Part shown: positions 34,819 to 43,316 of the stretch, one piece after another
How positions within the stretch are numbered: the first letter of the stretch is position 1
Layout of the letters: the number at the start of each line of letters is the position of its first letter
NCBI GenBank assembly: GCA_029860075.1
Contig: JAOUBX010000018.1
Location: forward strand, 1 to 63,443
Length of the DNA: 63,443 bases
Origin: Deltaproteobacteria bacterium
Lineage (GTDB): Bacteria; Desulfobacterota; JADFVX01
Direction of reading: 5' to 3'
The notes under the pieces: model-generated
Seen by the model: only the letters and a program-made list of their open reading frames with translations
Databases searched by the model: none
What the model was told of the DNA's origin: nothing
Program-made: the position numbers and the translations under genes

Positions 34819-35535
34819 ATGTTATTGAGATTACTTGCCTTAATATGGATCCTCTTTCTCTTAACGGCCTGTGCTTCAACAGGGCCTGGCTATGATAATG
34901 CGCTTACCATAGAGGATCTTTTGCCCCATGAAAGAGTCCTCTCCATTGATGGAAGGGAAATTATAACGCTCGACGGCAGCACCTGTTACACCATTCTTGA
35001 AGAGAATGGTGTAACCTTTGAAAAGGTGGATAAGGCAAAAGGTGTTCAGTTCCCTATTCGTACAAATTCTCCCCTGGGCGGTGTTAAATTTAACTATCTT
35101 TATGATTCGGATACTTACTCTATTATGGATTGCAGACTTGCCGTTGCCCTTATTGAGTGGGGCGCTTTGCTTGCCGACTATGGTGTCCGGGAGGTGGGAC
35201 ACATGCGGACCTATTCTCCCGGAGCAAAAGTGAGGGGAGGGCGAAAAAAAAGTGGTCACAGCAGGGCCATGGCCATTGATGCCGCGGCATTTATCTTTAG
35301 AAATGGCGAACTATGGAAAATAGAAGAGGACTGGTCTGACAGGCGCAGGAAAGTTAAACCCTGTAAACCCGGCAGGAGGGACAGGACGGGAAGACTGAAA
35401 AGACTTCGGGACATAACCTGTAAAACGGCTGACCTCAATCTCTTCCAGGTCATATTGACCCCTCATTACAACAGGGCGCATCATGATCATCTTCATCTTG
35501 AGCTTGACTGGAAGGAGAGCGGGATTATCAGATAA
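34819..35535 (+). CDS. Extensin-like C-terminal domain lipoprotein (peptidoglycan-related)
   Basis: 238 residues. Lipoprotein signal peptide with lipobox LLTAC (Cys18). The extensin-like C-terminal domain carries the metal-site pattern SGHSRAMAIDAAAF and HHDHLHLEL, as in LAS/VanY-type peptidases. It probably trims or binds peptidoglycan in the periplasm. Four cysteines may form disulfides. It faces the convergent transpeptidase gene, another cell-wall protein, 24 bases away. Confidence 0.83.
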   Translation: MLLRLLALIWILFLLTACASTGPGYDNALTIEDLLPHERVLSIDGREIITLDGSTCYTILEENGVTFEKVDKAKGVQFPIRTNSPLGGVKFNYLYDSDTYSIMDCRLAVALIEWGALLADYGVREVGHMRTYSPGAKVRGGRKKSGHSRAMAIDAAAFIFRNGELWKIEEDWSDRRRKVKPCKPGRRDRTGRLKRLRDITCKTADLNLFQVILTPHYNRAHHDHLHLELDWKESGIIR

Positions 35536-35559
35536 AAAGTGTGGTCTCTATTTATATAT

Positions 35560-36825
35560 TTACCATTGAAGGTAACTTTTGGCCCAGTAATTAGTCAGCA
35601 AGGCGCTCGCCTGTGCAGGATGGCTTGCTCTTGTCCCGTTAATCTCATTCATGTGAAGACAGACAAGGATGAGCGCTTTTTTAGCGTTTTTTCTGTCGCG
35701 GGCGTATCCTGCATACCATTCATATCGAATATTGCCTACATTTTTTGTGCCTGTTTTTCCCCCTGTTCTCAGCCTTTCCTTGTTGTATGGGTAAAAAACT
35801 TTCGGATTGTTGTAGGAAGTTCTGGCCGAGCCTTTTTTTAATGTAGTCTCCAGCATTCTTTTAAGCCCATAGTAGGTATTTTCTTTAAAGGGTGATTGAT
35901 TAAGGCCAATGGCTTTGACGGGGGCATAAGCGGGCGCCAGCAAAGGCGACCAGGGCATTTCGGGATCTTTTCCCAATAGAATAGATCGGACTATGGCAGC
36001 AGCAAGGAGGGGAGAAATAGTGATATCATCTGTGAAACCACTGGCGGCTTCTGCTATGGCGAAATCATCGGAAGGCAAGGGGTATCTGCTTTCTAAAGGA
36101 ACACCTTTGGCAAGGAGGCGGTTGAAACCGAGCCTTTCTGCCGCCGACATTAACCTTTTGCTTCCCAGGTCGAGGCCGACTATACCTATGGGTGAATTCA
36201 TTGAAAGAGAGAATGCCTTCTCCAGTGTTACCCGCTTGCCATTGTAGTTTTTTGGAACTTCCAACTGATTTTTATAAAGAGTCACACTTCGGCCAATGGC
36301 CGGTATTTCTGTGTGATTGGAATATCGCCTCGATTCGAGCGCTGCAGCAGCAGTGACAATTTTTACAAGACTGGCGGCGGGAAATGAACTGTCCGGTAAA
36401 TAGGACGGCAGTTCCTGCGGCGCAAAGTTCTGCTGCTGGCCCCATGCCAGAATTTCTCCATTGGCGCCGTCAACCATGAGGTAGACCGCTCCAAAGGGTT
36501 TCTGAGAGCCGAGTACGTTGAGGACGTTAAGGGCAAGCTGTTTGTCTTTTTGACGTGACAGGAAATTTGCCTGAAAGGTGTCTTCCTTTTTTTCAGTTTT
36601 TGGTTCATTTTCCTTCTTCAGGGATACTTCTTGCGGGGCATTTTCTTTTTTTGGGGGTGCTCCTGCTTCGGTAAGGGTTTGTTCTGTTTGAGGTTTTTCC
36701 GGCTCATAGCGATAAAAGCCCAGAATAAGCAGGATGAGAAGCAGAATTCTTATTACAGGGAAACGACGACGGAGTTTCCTGCCCTTAATGGGGTCGGCAA
36801 AATCCTTTTGCTTGAAGTCGGTCAA
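35560..36825 (-). CDS. Penicillin-binding protein transpeptidase
   Basis: 421 residues. Cytoplasmic basic stretch, one membrane helix (about 23-38), a charged Pro/Glu/Lys-rich linker (40-85) and a transpeptidase domain. The three penicillin-binding motifs are complete: SxxK at 152-155 (SLVK), SMN at 208-210, and KTGT near 362. No glycosyltransferase or PBP dimerisation domain is evident, so it is a small class B-like or D,D-transpeptidase. Start is TTG. It may work with the neighbouring extensin-like lipoprotein in wall remodelling (inference). Confidence 0.85.
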   Translation of the reverse strand: MTDFKQKDFADPIKGRKLRRRFPVIRILLLILLILGFYRYEPEKPQTEQTLTEAGAPPKKENAPQEVSLKKENEPKTEKKEDTFQANFLSRQKDKQLALNVLNVLGSQKPFGAVYLMVDGANGEILAWGQQQNFAPQELPSYLPDSSFPAASLVKIVTAAAALESRRYSNHTEIPAIGRSVTLYKNQLEVPKNYNGKRVTLEKAFSLSMNSPIGIVGLDLGSKRLMSAAERLGFNRLLAKGVPLESRYPLPSDDFAIAEAASGFTDDITISPLLAAAIVRSILLGKDPEMPWSPLLAPAYAPVKAIGLNQSPFKENTYYGLKRMLETTLKKGSARTSYNNPKVFYPYNKERLRTGGKTGTKNVGNIRYEWYAGYARDRKNAKKALILVCLHMNEINGTRASHPAQASALLTNYWAKSYLQW

Positions 36826-37091
36826 TTTTCTAACCTGTCTGGTGATTGGTCTTCATCACCTTTTTTATATTTACAGCCTTTGTATCAGAGATGCCGTCAG
36901 ATGTCAAATGAGATGATAAATGTTTATGTTCCACCGTTTGCGGCAGGGTGGTTGATTCTGTTCATAAAGAATTTAAATCAATGTGATAAGGATGTTTTTT
37001 TGTTACTGAAACCCCGAATATTGCTTGCATGATATATCTTCTTTTGATAGGTTTAATGTGTGATGAACCCTGCATTAATATTATTGTGATT

Positions 37092-37934
37092 ATGGAAAGT
37101 ATGCTGCCTCAAATAACGTACACTATAGCAATGCTTTTTGTTTCCATGGGCATATTTGTTGTTGCCAAATGGGCAAATGATTTGTTTACTCCCTATGGTA
37201 TTACGGTCCAGTTGGTAGAAAAAGATAATGTGGCTTTGTCCTTAAGCCTGGCAGGGTATTTTGCTTCAACAGCAATTATCATAATAGCTGCATTACTGGG
37301 GCCTTCCGCCGGCCTGGGAAAAGATGTTCTCATTGTTGGGGGATATGCTTTACTGGGGATAGTATTTCTTAACATTTCACGGGTCATCAATGACAGGGTG
37401 ATGCTGCACAAGTTCAGTAACATTAAGGAAATAATTGAAGACAGAAATGCCGGTACCGGCGCCATTGAATGCGGTGCCTACATTGCTTCCGGCCTGATTG
37501 TCGCCGGGGCAATTCATGGAGAAGGCGGTGGTCTGACTACAGCTTTTATTTTTTTTATTCTTGGCCAGATTGTTCTCGTTCTTTTTGCAAACCTTTATAA
37601 CTTTTTGACCTCTTTTGATTTGCACGATGAAATTGAAAAGGATAACGTGGCTTCAGGAGTAGCTTTTGGGGGAACGCTGATTGCGCTGGGAATTATTTTA
37701 ATGAATGGCTTGTGCGGCAACTTTATCAGCTGGCAGCACAATCTTTCAAAGTTTGCTTTAAATGCAGCAGCAGCTTTTATAATATTGCCTTTGGTGAGAT
37801 ACTTTCTGGATAAACTTGTATTGACGGGCTCGGACCTGAACCATGAGATTGTTGCAGACAGAAATTTAGGTGCCGGTCTGCTGGAAATGGCTGTTACAGT
37901 ATCATTTGCAGCGCTGCTTTTCTTTTTGATATGA
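37092..37934 (+). CDS. Double DUF350 integral membrane protein (YjfL-like)
   Basis: About 280 residues, eight hydrophobic segments in two similar halves. The repeated motifs VEKDNVALSLSLAGYFAS and IEKDNVASGVAFGGTLIA, and later EDRNAGTGAIECG and ADRNLGAGLLEM, mark two DUF350 units. E. coli YjfL has one. DUF350 proteins are linked by gene context to PspA-like and polyamine genes. Upstream in-frame starts exist (37029), but no ribosome site decides between them. First gene of the long plus-strand locus to 44635. Confidence 0.85.
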   Translation: MESMLPQITYTIAMLFVSMGIFVVAKWANDLFTPYGITVQLVEKDNVALSLSLAGYFASTAIIIIAALLGPSAGLGKDVLIVGGYALLGIVFLNISRVINDRVMLHKFSNIKEIIEDRNAGTGAIECGAYIASGLIVAGAIHGEGGGLTTAFIFFILGQIVLVLFANLYNFLTSFDLHDEIEKDNVASGVAFGGTLIALGIILMNGLCGNFISWQHNLSKFALNAAAAFIILPLVRYFLDKLVLTGSDLNHEIVADRNLGAGLLEMAVTVSFAALLFFLI

Positions 37935-38016
37935 GCTCTCTATTTTTTATAGAGAGCTGTTTTTGTAATATATGGGACTTGCCGGACTTGTGTGGTAAGA
38001 CAATTTGAGTAGAGGA

Positions 38017-38586
38017 ATGACTGATAAAAAGATAACAACAAATAAAAATGAATCCCTTTTAACGCAGGCTGGCGCCCTTCTTATCGGATTTTCCCTTCTC
38101 TGTTTTCTAACCTCTTTTTTTATGAATATGTCTACAGAGGTACTCATTGATAAGAATGTGGAAAATGAAGCTCTTGTGGGCCCTGTTAATAATAAAAAAT
38201 CAAACAGCGTCTATTTTATAAAAGTTTATCAAAATCTTGCTAACAGGCAATCAAACTATATTGGCGTTGATATTTTAAACGATAAAAAAGAATATATTTT
38301 TGGATACGGGAAAGAATTATGGTGGGAGGAAGGATATGATTCTGACGGTCGTTGGACCGAAGGTACTAAAGAGACTGAAATGAAAATAACGCTTAAAGAT
38401 AAGGGAAATCACTATTTTCGAATTTCTCCGGATAAAAAAAAGTCGACTATGCGAGTTAAGGTGGAGCAGAAGATGGCAAGCTCTTTGCCTCACTTTATTC
38501 TTGGAATAATAACTATTATTTTTGGAATCGCCCTGGTTATTTATAAAAATAAAGAAAATATTCTTAATAACATGGCTGATAGTTGA
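38017..38586 (+). CDS. Two-helix membrane protein with an extracytoplasmic beta-rich domain
   Basis: 189 residues. Hydrophobic segments at about 14-35 and 159-178 flank a ~120-residue charged domain containing KSNSVYFIKVYQN and KGNHYFRISPDKKKSTMRVKVE. This suggests a periplasmic sandwich held by both ends. No family recognised. It lies between the DUF350 gene and the small Gly/Tyr-rich gene in the PspA/polyamine locus, so it is a candidate accessory membrane component. The start codon choice is weak (GAGG only two bases from ATG). Confidence 0.65.
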   Translation: MTDKKITTNKNESLLTQAGALLIGFSLLCFLTSFFMNMSTEVLIDKNVENEALVGPVNNKKSNSVYFIKVYQNLANRQSNYIGVDILNDKKEYIFGYGKELWWEEGYDSDGRWTEGTKETEMKITLKDKGNHYFRISPDKKKSTMRVKVEQKMASSLPHFILGIITIIFGIALVIYKNKENILNNMADS

Positions 38587-38599
38587 GAGTTCTAAAAAG

Positions 38600-38854
38600 A
38601 TGAAGATATTAAAAAGTGAATCAGGTATAGCTTCAATTGTGATAGTCATCGCTGTTTTTCTTCTATTCGTCTATTTTGTATCTATGTCTTATGCCTATAG
38701 GGGATGGGGATATTATGGTTATTATGGCTATCACAGAGGTCCTTCCTGGTATTACTGGCATAGTGGTCATATCTATCCGCGCAGTCCATCCATGAAAACA
38801 GGCAGTGTTAATAGTCCTCGCCATTCAACAAAAGGAATGCGTGGTGGAAAATAG
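38600..38854 (+). CDS. Small membrane protein with a Gly/Tyr-rich tail
   Basis: 84 residues. One helix (about 10-26, ASIVIVIAVFLLFVYFV) is followed by an unusual low-complexity segment, YRGWGYYGYYGYHRGPSWYY, then a basic, Ser-rich tail ending KGMRGGK. No function known. It starts 13 bases after the previous gene, and its stop overlaps the left flank of the mobile element at 38857, so the element inserted right at the gene's end. Confidence 0.6.
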   Translation: MKILKSESGIASIVIVIAVFLLFVYFVSMSYAYRGWGYYGYYGYHRGPSWYYWHSGHIYPRSPSMKTGSVNSPRHSTKGMRGGK

Positions 38855-38856
38855 TT

Positions 38857-39032
38857 AGTGTCCATCCAGAAACTATAATACATGAAACTTTGTTTTCAAT
38901 TCGGAAAGGAGGGATTTTTTTGCAAGGTCAAGGAAATCAAGGGTTTCGCCGAGTTGTACTACTGTACATGGCACAAGCAAAGCCGAAGATTGACGCAGAG
39001 ATTGCGAAAAAGCACCCTTTCCGGATGAAAAC
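38857..39032 (+). mobile_element. Miniature transposable element, copy A (176 bp)
   Basis: Starts AGTGTCCATCC and ends GATGAAAAC. The end read backwards, GTTTTCATC, matches the start GTGTCCATC at 7 of 9 bases, an imperfect terminal inverted repeat. It is flanked by TAGTT at 38852-38856 and 39033-39037, a 5-bp direct repeat. Copy B differs at about ten positions. No transposase inside, so it would need help from an element elsewhere. It separates the small Gly/Tyr gene from the spermidine-synthase-like gene. Confidence 0.8.
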
Positions 39033-39077
39033 TAGTTAGTTGCCCTGCTGGTTTTTCCTAAAACATCTTTCCTCCTT

Positions 39078-40622
39078 ATGATATTTAATAGCACAAAACA
39101 GGCAAATTCAGGTAAGGCCTTACTTCTTCTCGTTTCAATATTCGTCATAGGAATGTGTGCCATTATCTATGAACTCCTTATCGGTACCATTTCATCTTAC
39201 TTTATGGGAGACAGCGTTAAGCAGTTTTCCATTACCATAGGCCTTTTTCTGACATCAATGGGGATTGGCAGTTACCTTTCACGTTTAATTACTGAAAGGT
39301 TGCTTGAATTATTTATATTTATTGAAATATTATTGGGTATCGTCGGTGGTTTAAGCGTTCCCCTCCTCTATTTCATTTTTGCTTTTTCCGAATATTATTA
39401 TCTCTTTATGACCTGTTCTATTATCTTGATTGGGGTAATGATCGGTCTTGAAATCCCCATACTCACGAGAATCATGGAGCGCTATTACTCTTTAAAGCAA
39501 AATATCTCCAATGTGCTTTCTCTTGATTACCTTGGTGCATTTTCGGCAACACTTTTATTCCCTTTCATCATGCTCCCTCTTGTTGGTGCATACAAAACTT
39601 CTATTCTCACCGGGATTTTGAATATCCTTATTGGAGGAATAAACTTGTGGATTTTTTCAGACGAACTTGAAAAAAGAAAAAAAAACTCTCTTGCTACCGG
39701 TGTATTTGTAACGATATTACTCCTGACGGGCATGTTGTATTCATCCGTCAATACAATCAGTTTTTGGGAAAACATTATTTATGAAGACAGAGTTCTTTTA
39801 TCGAAACAGACAAAGTACCAGAAAATTGTTTTAACAAAAAATCAGAAAGATGTGAGGCTCTACTTAAATGGCGGGCTCCAATTCTCTTCAATTGATGAAC
39901 ATCGATATCATGAGGCGCTTATTCACCCTGCAATGTTTGCTGCACCAGTGGCAAAAAATATCCTCATTCTCGGTGGAGGAGAGGGTCTTGCCGTGAGAGA
40001 AATATTAAAACATAAGGAGGTCGATAAGGTGACCATTGTTGATATCGATCCCGCGATTACAGAACTTGGCATAAAAAATAAACTGATAAAAGAAATTAAC
40101 AATGGAAGTTTGTCTCACAACAAGGTTCAAATTGTAAACAGGGATGCATTCAGTTTTCTGTCAGAAACTTCAAGTTTATTCGATATTATTATTGCCGATT
40201 TACCTGATCCCAACGATACCTCGCTTGCCAGGCTTTACAGCAGGGAATTTTATAAGCTGGCAGGAAAACGACTTGCAGCAAGTGGTTTGTTTGTTACCCA
40301 GGCAACAAGCCCCTTTTTCGCGGCCAAGGCTTTCTGGTGCGTCAAAAGCACTATTGAGGAAGCAGGCTTTGCACATACCTATCCCTACCATACCTATATT
40401 CCTTCTTTTGGAGACTGGGGATTCATAATGGCCTCTAAAGTGAAGCTTAATAAATATAGTTTTAAAAGGGGAGTTTCTACCCGCTTTCTTGAAGAAAAAC
40501 ATCTTGAAAAAATGTTCCACTTTGAGAAAGACATGATTCCCACTGAGGAGATTAAATTCAGTACACTCGATAGACCGGAAGTGCTTTCATATTATCTGGA
40601 TGGCTGGAAATACTGGAACTGA
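39078..40622 (+). CDS. Membrane-fused spermidine synthase-like aminopropyltransferase
   Basis: 514 residues. Seven or eight hydrophobic segments fill the first ~225 residues. The C-terminal ~290 residues form a spermidine/spermine synthase fold: LYLNGGLQFSSIDEHRYHEA (polyamine and AdoMet-binding start), ILILGGGEGLAVREIL (GGGEG at 299-303), VDIDPAI, and the active-site ADLPDPND in place of the common D-x-x-D-P. It probably transfers aminopropyl groups from decarboxylated AdoMet to a polyamine at the membrane. No AdoMet decarboxylase gene is in the window. No clear ribosome site precedes the ATG. Confidence 0.87.
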   Translation: MIFNSTKQANSGKALLLLVSIFVIGMCAIIYELLIGTISSYFMGDSVKQFSITIGLFLTSMGIGSYLSRLITERLLELFIFIEILLGIVGGLSVPLLYFIFAFSEYYYLFMTCSIILIGVMIGLEIPILTRIMERYYSLKQNISNVLSLDYLGAFSATLLFPFIMLPLVGAYKTSILTGILNILIGGINLWIFSDELEKRKKNSLATGVFVTILLLTGMLYSSVNTISFWENIIYEDRVLLSKQTKYQKIVLTKNQKDVRLYLNGGLQFSSIDEHRYHEALIHPAMFAAPVAKNILILGGGEGLAVREILKHKEVDKVTIVDIDPAITELGIKNKLIKEINNGSLSHNKVQIVNRDAFSFLSETSSLFDIIIADLPDPNDTSLARLYSREFYKLAGKRLAASGLFVTQATSPFFAAKAFWCVKSTIEEAGFAHTYPYHTYIPSFGDWGFIMASKVKLNKYSFKRGVSTRFLEEKHLEKMFHFEKDMIPTEEIKFSTLDRPEVLSYYLDGWKYWN

Positions 40623-40769
40623 CAGTTTTTTTATTGATCCACATAAATTTGACCATTGCAATAGCCAAAGGGGAATCTCTGACAGAAAATATGAACCTCT
40701 ATTCTTCGGACATAAATAAACTAAAGGGCAACCTTATAATGAATAAAAGCGATTTTTCCAGAGATAATA

Positions 40770-41357
40770 ATGAAAAAAGCGCCACAGAAAAATAGTGGAA
40801 TTCACAGCGCATCAGAATTGAAGTTGTTGCTCCACAACGGAACAATTGAGAATATTCCTTTTAAAACCTTTCACAATATTGAATTGGTTGAAAAAAACTG
40901 GTATATCCAAATAGATATTATTGGTGAGAGCCATAAGATCAAGATAGCAAATGGAAAGGAATCCTCTTCTATAAACGAAGTGCTTGCATGTATGGCATTA
41001 GATAAAAACCTTTCCCCCTCTTGTTATATGGAGAGATTGTCTCATATTAAGACAGGGAAACTGGAGCGGAGAGTGGGCGCTCTTAATTATCGATTCAGAT
41101 TTGAACAAATTGGTTTTGGTGAAAAGAAATACAGGGATGCTCTTGCATCACTGGCAGCAGGAGGGGACAAATGTATCAGTTATGATTTTGCTAATGGCCG
41201 GAAAGATTCCCTCCACGATATATATGGACCTGTAACGCTGGTGAAGGCCGACATTACCGGGAAAAGTGTGAATTGGGCGTCTTTGCATATTTATCCCAAT
41301 GACGAAGTGGCAATCATTTCTGAAAGTTCCATTTCCAAAGAAAAAGGAAAAAAATAA
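40770..41357 (+). CDS. Conserved protein of unknown function in the PspA/polyamine locus
   Basis: 195 residues, no signal peptide or membrane helix. Mixed alpha/beta composition with segments such as WYIQIDIIGESHKIKIANGK and RVGALNYRFRFEQIGFGEKK; four Cys, not paired. I do not recognise the family. It might correspond to one of the DUFs (such as DUF2617) reported beside DUF350 and spermidine synthase genes, but I cannot confirm this. It ends two bases before the J-domain-like gene, so the two are coupled. Confidence 0.6.
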   Translation: MKKAPQKNSGIHSASELKLLLHNGTIENIPFKTFHNIELVEKNWYIQIDIIGESHKIKIANGKESSSINEVLACMALDKNLSPSCYMERLSHIKTGKLERRVGALNYRFRFEQIGFGEKKYRDALASLAAGGDKCISYDFANGRKDSLHDIYGPVTLVKADITGKSVNWASLHIYPNDEVAIISESSISKEKGKK

Positions 41358-41359
41358 CT

Positions 41360-41752
41360 GTGGGGGTCCTTCGGCGAATGGCAAATATTGCATCATCAAT
41401 AGGGGGGCACTGGAAAGAGAAAGCGGAATCTCTTCTCGGTGATGGCCGGTCCAGATTGGAAAGCGAATTAGATGAATGGGAAAAGAAACTGAATAGAAAT
41501 AAAGAAGAGAAATTCCATAATAGCAGTAAATTTAACAAAAAGCCGACTCAACTTGAGGAAGACCTGCAGGTATTTGGCCTTAAGGAAGGGGCCGCCTGGA
41601 AAAGCATCAAAAAAGCTTACAGGCGTGAATCAAAAAAGTATCACTCTGATTTTCACATCAATGATCCGGAAAAAAAGAAGATTGCACATGAAATAATGCT
41701 TATTTACAATGCTGCCTACGAAAGGCTGGAAAAATATTACGGAGAAAAATAG
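41360..41752 (+). CDS. J-domain-like protein with HSD in place of HPD
   Basis: 130 residues (GTG start; an ATG at 41378 is possible). The N-terminal half is a charged helix (SLLGDGRSRLESELDEWEKK). The C-terminal ~63 residues follow the DnaJ pattern: DLQVFGLKEGAAWKSIKKAY, then RRESKKYHSDFH, then IYNAAYERLEKYYG. The Hsp70-activating HPD is HSD (95-97), codons CAC TCT GAT. Loss of the Pro predicts weak or no stimulation of DnaK, so it may be a structural or scaffold relative. It abuts the potassium channel gene with no gap. Confidence 0.75.
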   Translation: MGVLRRMANIASSIGGHWKEKAESLLGDGRSRLESELDEWEKKLNRNKEEKFHNSSKFNKKPTQLEEDLQVFGLKEGAAWKSIKKAYRRESKKYHSDFHINDPEKKKIAHEIMLIYNAAYERLEKYYGEK

Positions 41753-42865
41753 ATGTGGCAGTTTTTCTATTTTAAGATTCTTAGAAAACTGACATGGGCA
41801 GATTTCTTTGACCGCTTTAAGCTGGTAATTGCTTTGCTCGTGATGGTTGTTATCTTCACGGTGGTTTTTTATAAATATGAAGAGGGCGTTACCTTATGGG
41901 ATTCTCTCTGGACAGCCTATATTTCACTGACCACTGTTGGTTACGGGGATTTCTCCGCCAAAACATGGCAGGGAAGAACTGCAACTGTAATGGTTACATT
42001 CTTCGGCATCGGCTGTCTGGCCATGTTCGCAGGTGGTGTAGTTGAAAATATTATGGAAAGGAGATTGAGAAAAATGCGTGGTGAAATTGAATTCAAGGGG
42101 GAGAGTCATATCGTCATTATCAATGTGCCCTCTTATGATGAAATTATTGAACTCCTGAAAGAACTTGATTCCTGTAAAGAATATATGGGGTTCCCACGTG
42201 TTCTCATTGCGTCAAGTTTGCCTGGAAATGATGCTGAACTTCCCGGCATGATAATGAAGAATATCGATTCCTTCATTAAGGGAATGCCGTCGTCTATGGA
42301 TACGCTGAAAAGAGCTAATCTGCAAAAAGCAAAGGCTTGTATTCTTGTCAGTAATATGTCCGAACCTTCATTGGATGATGTAAATACGATGACTGCCGGC
42401 ATCATAGAAAAGAACTGGCCTCACATCATTACCGTGCTTGATTGCGTAAGAAAAGACACGATTGAAAACCTGGACCATTTCGGTATAGACGGTGGTGTTA
42501 ACTCGATGAGTCTCCAGATGGGATTGCTCATACAGGAGTTAAAAGGTCCCGGCACATTTAACGTATATAGTCAGCTTTCATCGAATGGATGGGGACAGCA
42601 AATATACATTACCAAAGAAACTTATTCAAGCTGGGACGGTTCTTTTCAGGATATGACCATGGGATTGCTTAAAAAGGCCATCATCAAACTGGAATTTCCC
42701 GTTACTATTATGGGGATATACAAAAATGGCGGTAAAAGTGTAGAACTGAATCTTTCCAATGATTATAAGGTTGATGAAAATGATAAGATCATTTATATGG
42801 CGGAAAAACAATTTCCCTGGCTCAATGAGTCGGCAGAAATAACCAGGCTATGTAAAGAAATTTGA
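41753..42865 (+). CDS. Potassium channel with RCK/TrkA-N domain
   Basis: 370 residues. Two membrane helices flank a pore loop with the selectivity filter TTVGYGD (TVGYGD at 61-66), the two-helix Kch/MthK architecture. The cytoplasmic part starts with an RCK-like Rossmann fold (SHIVIINVPSYDEIIELLKEL, ACILVSNMSEPSLDD), followed by a further domain probably for ligand gating. It should pass K+ in a ligand- or redox-gated way. It starts directly after the stop of the J-domain-like gene (no gap), which argues for a functional link with the PspA and polyamine genes. Confidence 0.92.
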   Translation: MWQFFYFKILRKLTWADFFDRFKLVIALLVMVVIFTVVFYKYEEGVTLWDSLWTAYISLTTVGYGDFSAKTWQGRTATVMVTFFGIGCLAMFAGGVVENIMERRLRKMRGEIEFKGESHIVIINVPSYDEIIELLKELDSCKEYMGFPRVLIASSLPGNDAELPGMIMKNIDSFIKGMPSSMDTLKRANLQKAKACILVSNMSEPSLDDVNTMTAGIIEKNWPHIITVLDCVRKDTIENLDHFGIDGGVNSMSLQMGLLIQELKGPGTFNVYSQLSSNGWGQQIYITKETYSSWDGSFQDMTMGLLKKAIIKLEFPVTIMGIYKNGGKSVELNLSNDYKVDENDKIIYMAEKQFPWLNESAEITRLCKEI

Positions 42866-42922
42866 TGACGCAGTCTAAGGTTTATAATAAGGACAAAAAA
42901 TAAAAATTTGAGGAGGGGAGTA

Positions 42923-43315
42923 ATGTCATACTTCGAAAAAGTTAAAGATATGGCGCAGGAACTCGGTTTCGTACCGGAGAATGAAAATATTGAGGAAGAG
43001 CTTTTTACTGTAAGTGACAGTGAAAATGGAATCAATTGCCTGGTGGTCGATTGTGAAGATCCTGTACTGGTTCTGGAAATGGTCGTTATGTCCTGCACGG
43101 ACTCTGTTAACCCCGTCAGGTTGCTTCAGATGAACAGGGAAATGGTACATGGCGCATTTGTTCTCGATGATTCGGCACAAAAGGTTATATGGAGGGATAC
43201 TTTGCAAATTGAGAATCTGGACCTCAATGAGTTGCAGGGTTCTATCAGCGCTCTATCTCTGGCGCTTAGTGAAAATGCCAATGAAATTATTCGTATGTCA
43301 AAAGGAGGGAAGTAA
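42923..43315 (+). CDS. DUF2170 protein (YjfI-like)
   Basis: 130 residues, acidic, no membrane segment. It matches DUF2170/YjfI proteins in length and in the central VLEMVVMSCTDSVNPVRLL and ALSLALSENANEII segments. YjfI is encoded directly before the PspA homologue YjfJ in E. coli, and this order is kept here with a one-base gap. Role unknown; probably a cytosolic partner of the PspA homologue. GAGGGGAG precedes the ATG; five upstream codons are ignored. Confidence 0.85.
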   Translation: MSYFEKVKDMAQELGFVPENENIEEELFTVSDSENGINCLVVDCEDPVLVLEMVVMSCTDSVNPVRLLQMNREMVHGAFVLDDSAQKVIWRDTLQIENLDLNELQGSISALSLALSENANEIIRMSKGGK

Positions 43316-43316
43316 A

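Noticed and set aside
36734..37032. Small plus-strand open frames overlapping the start of the transpeptidase gene
   Set aside because: They are mirror frames of a well-supported gene and show no protein-like sequence.
40679..40793. 34-codon open frame ending just inside the start of the unknown gene at 40770
   Set aside because: Low-complexity Asn/Lys composition and no ribosome site; not separable from chance.
43149..43316. Upstream extension of the PspA homologue by 56 codons
   Set aside because: It overlaps the DUF2170 gene in another frame, while GGAGGGAAG and a family-type N-terminus define the start at 43317.
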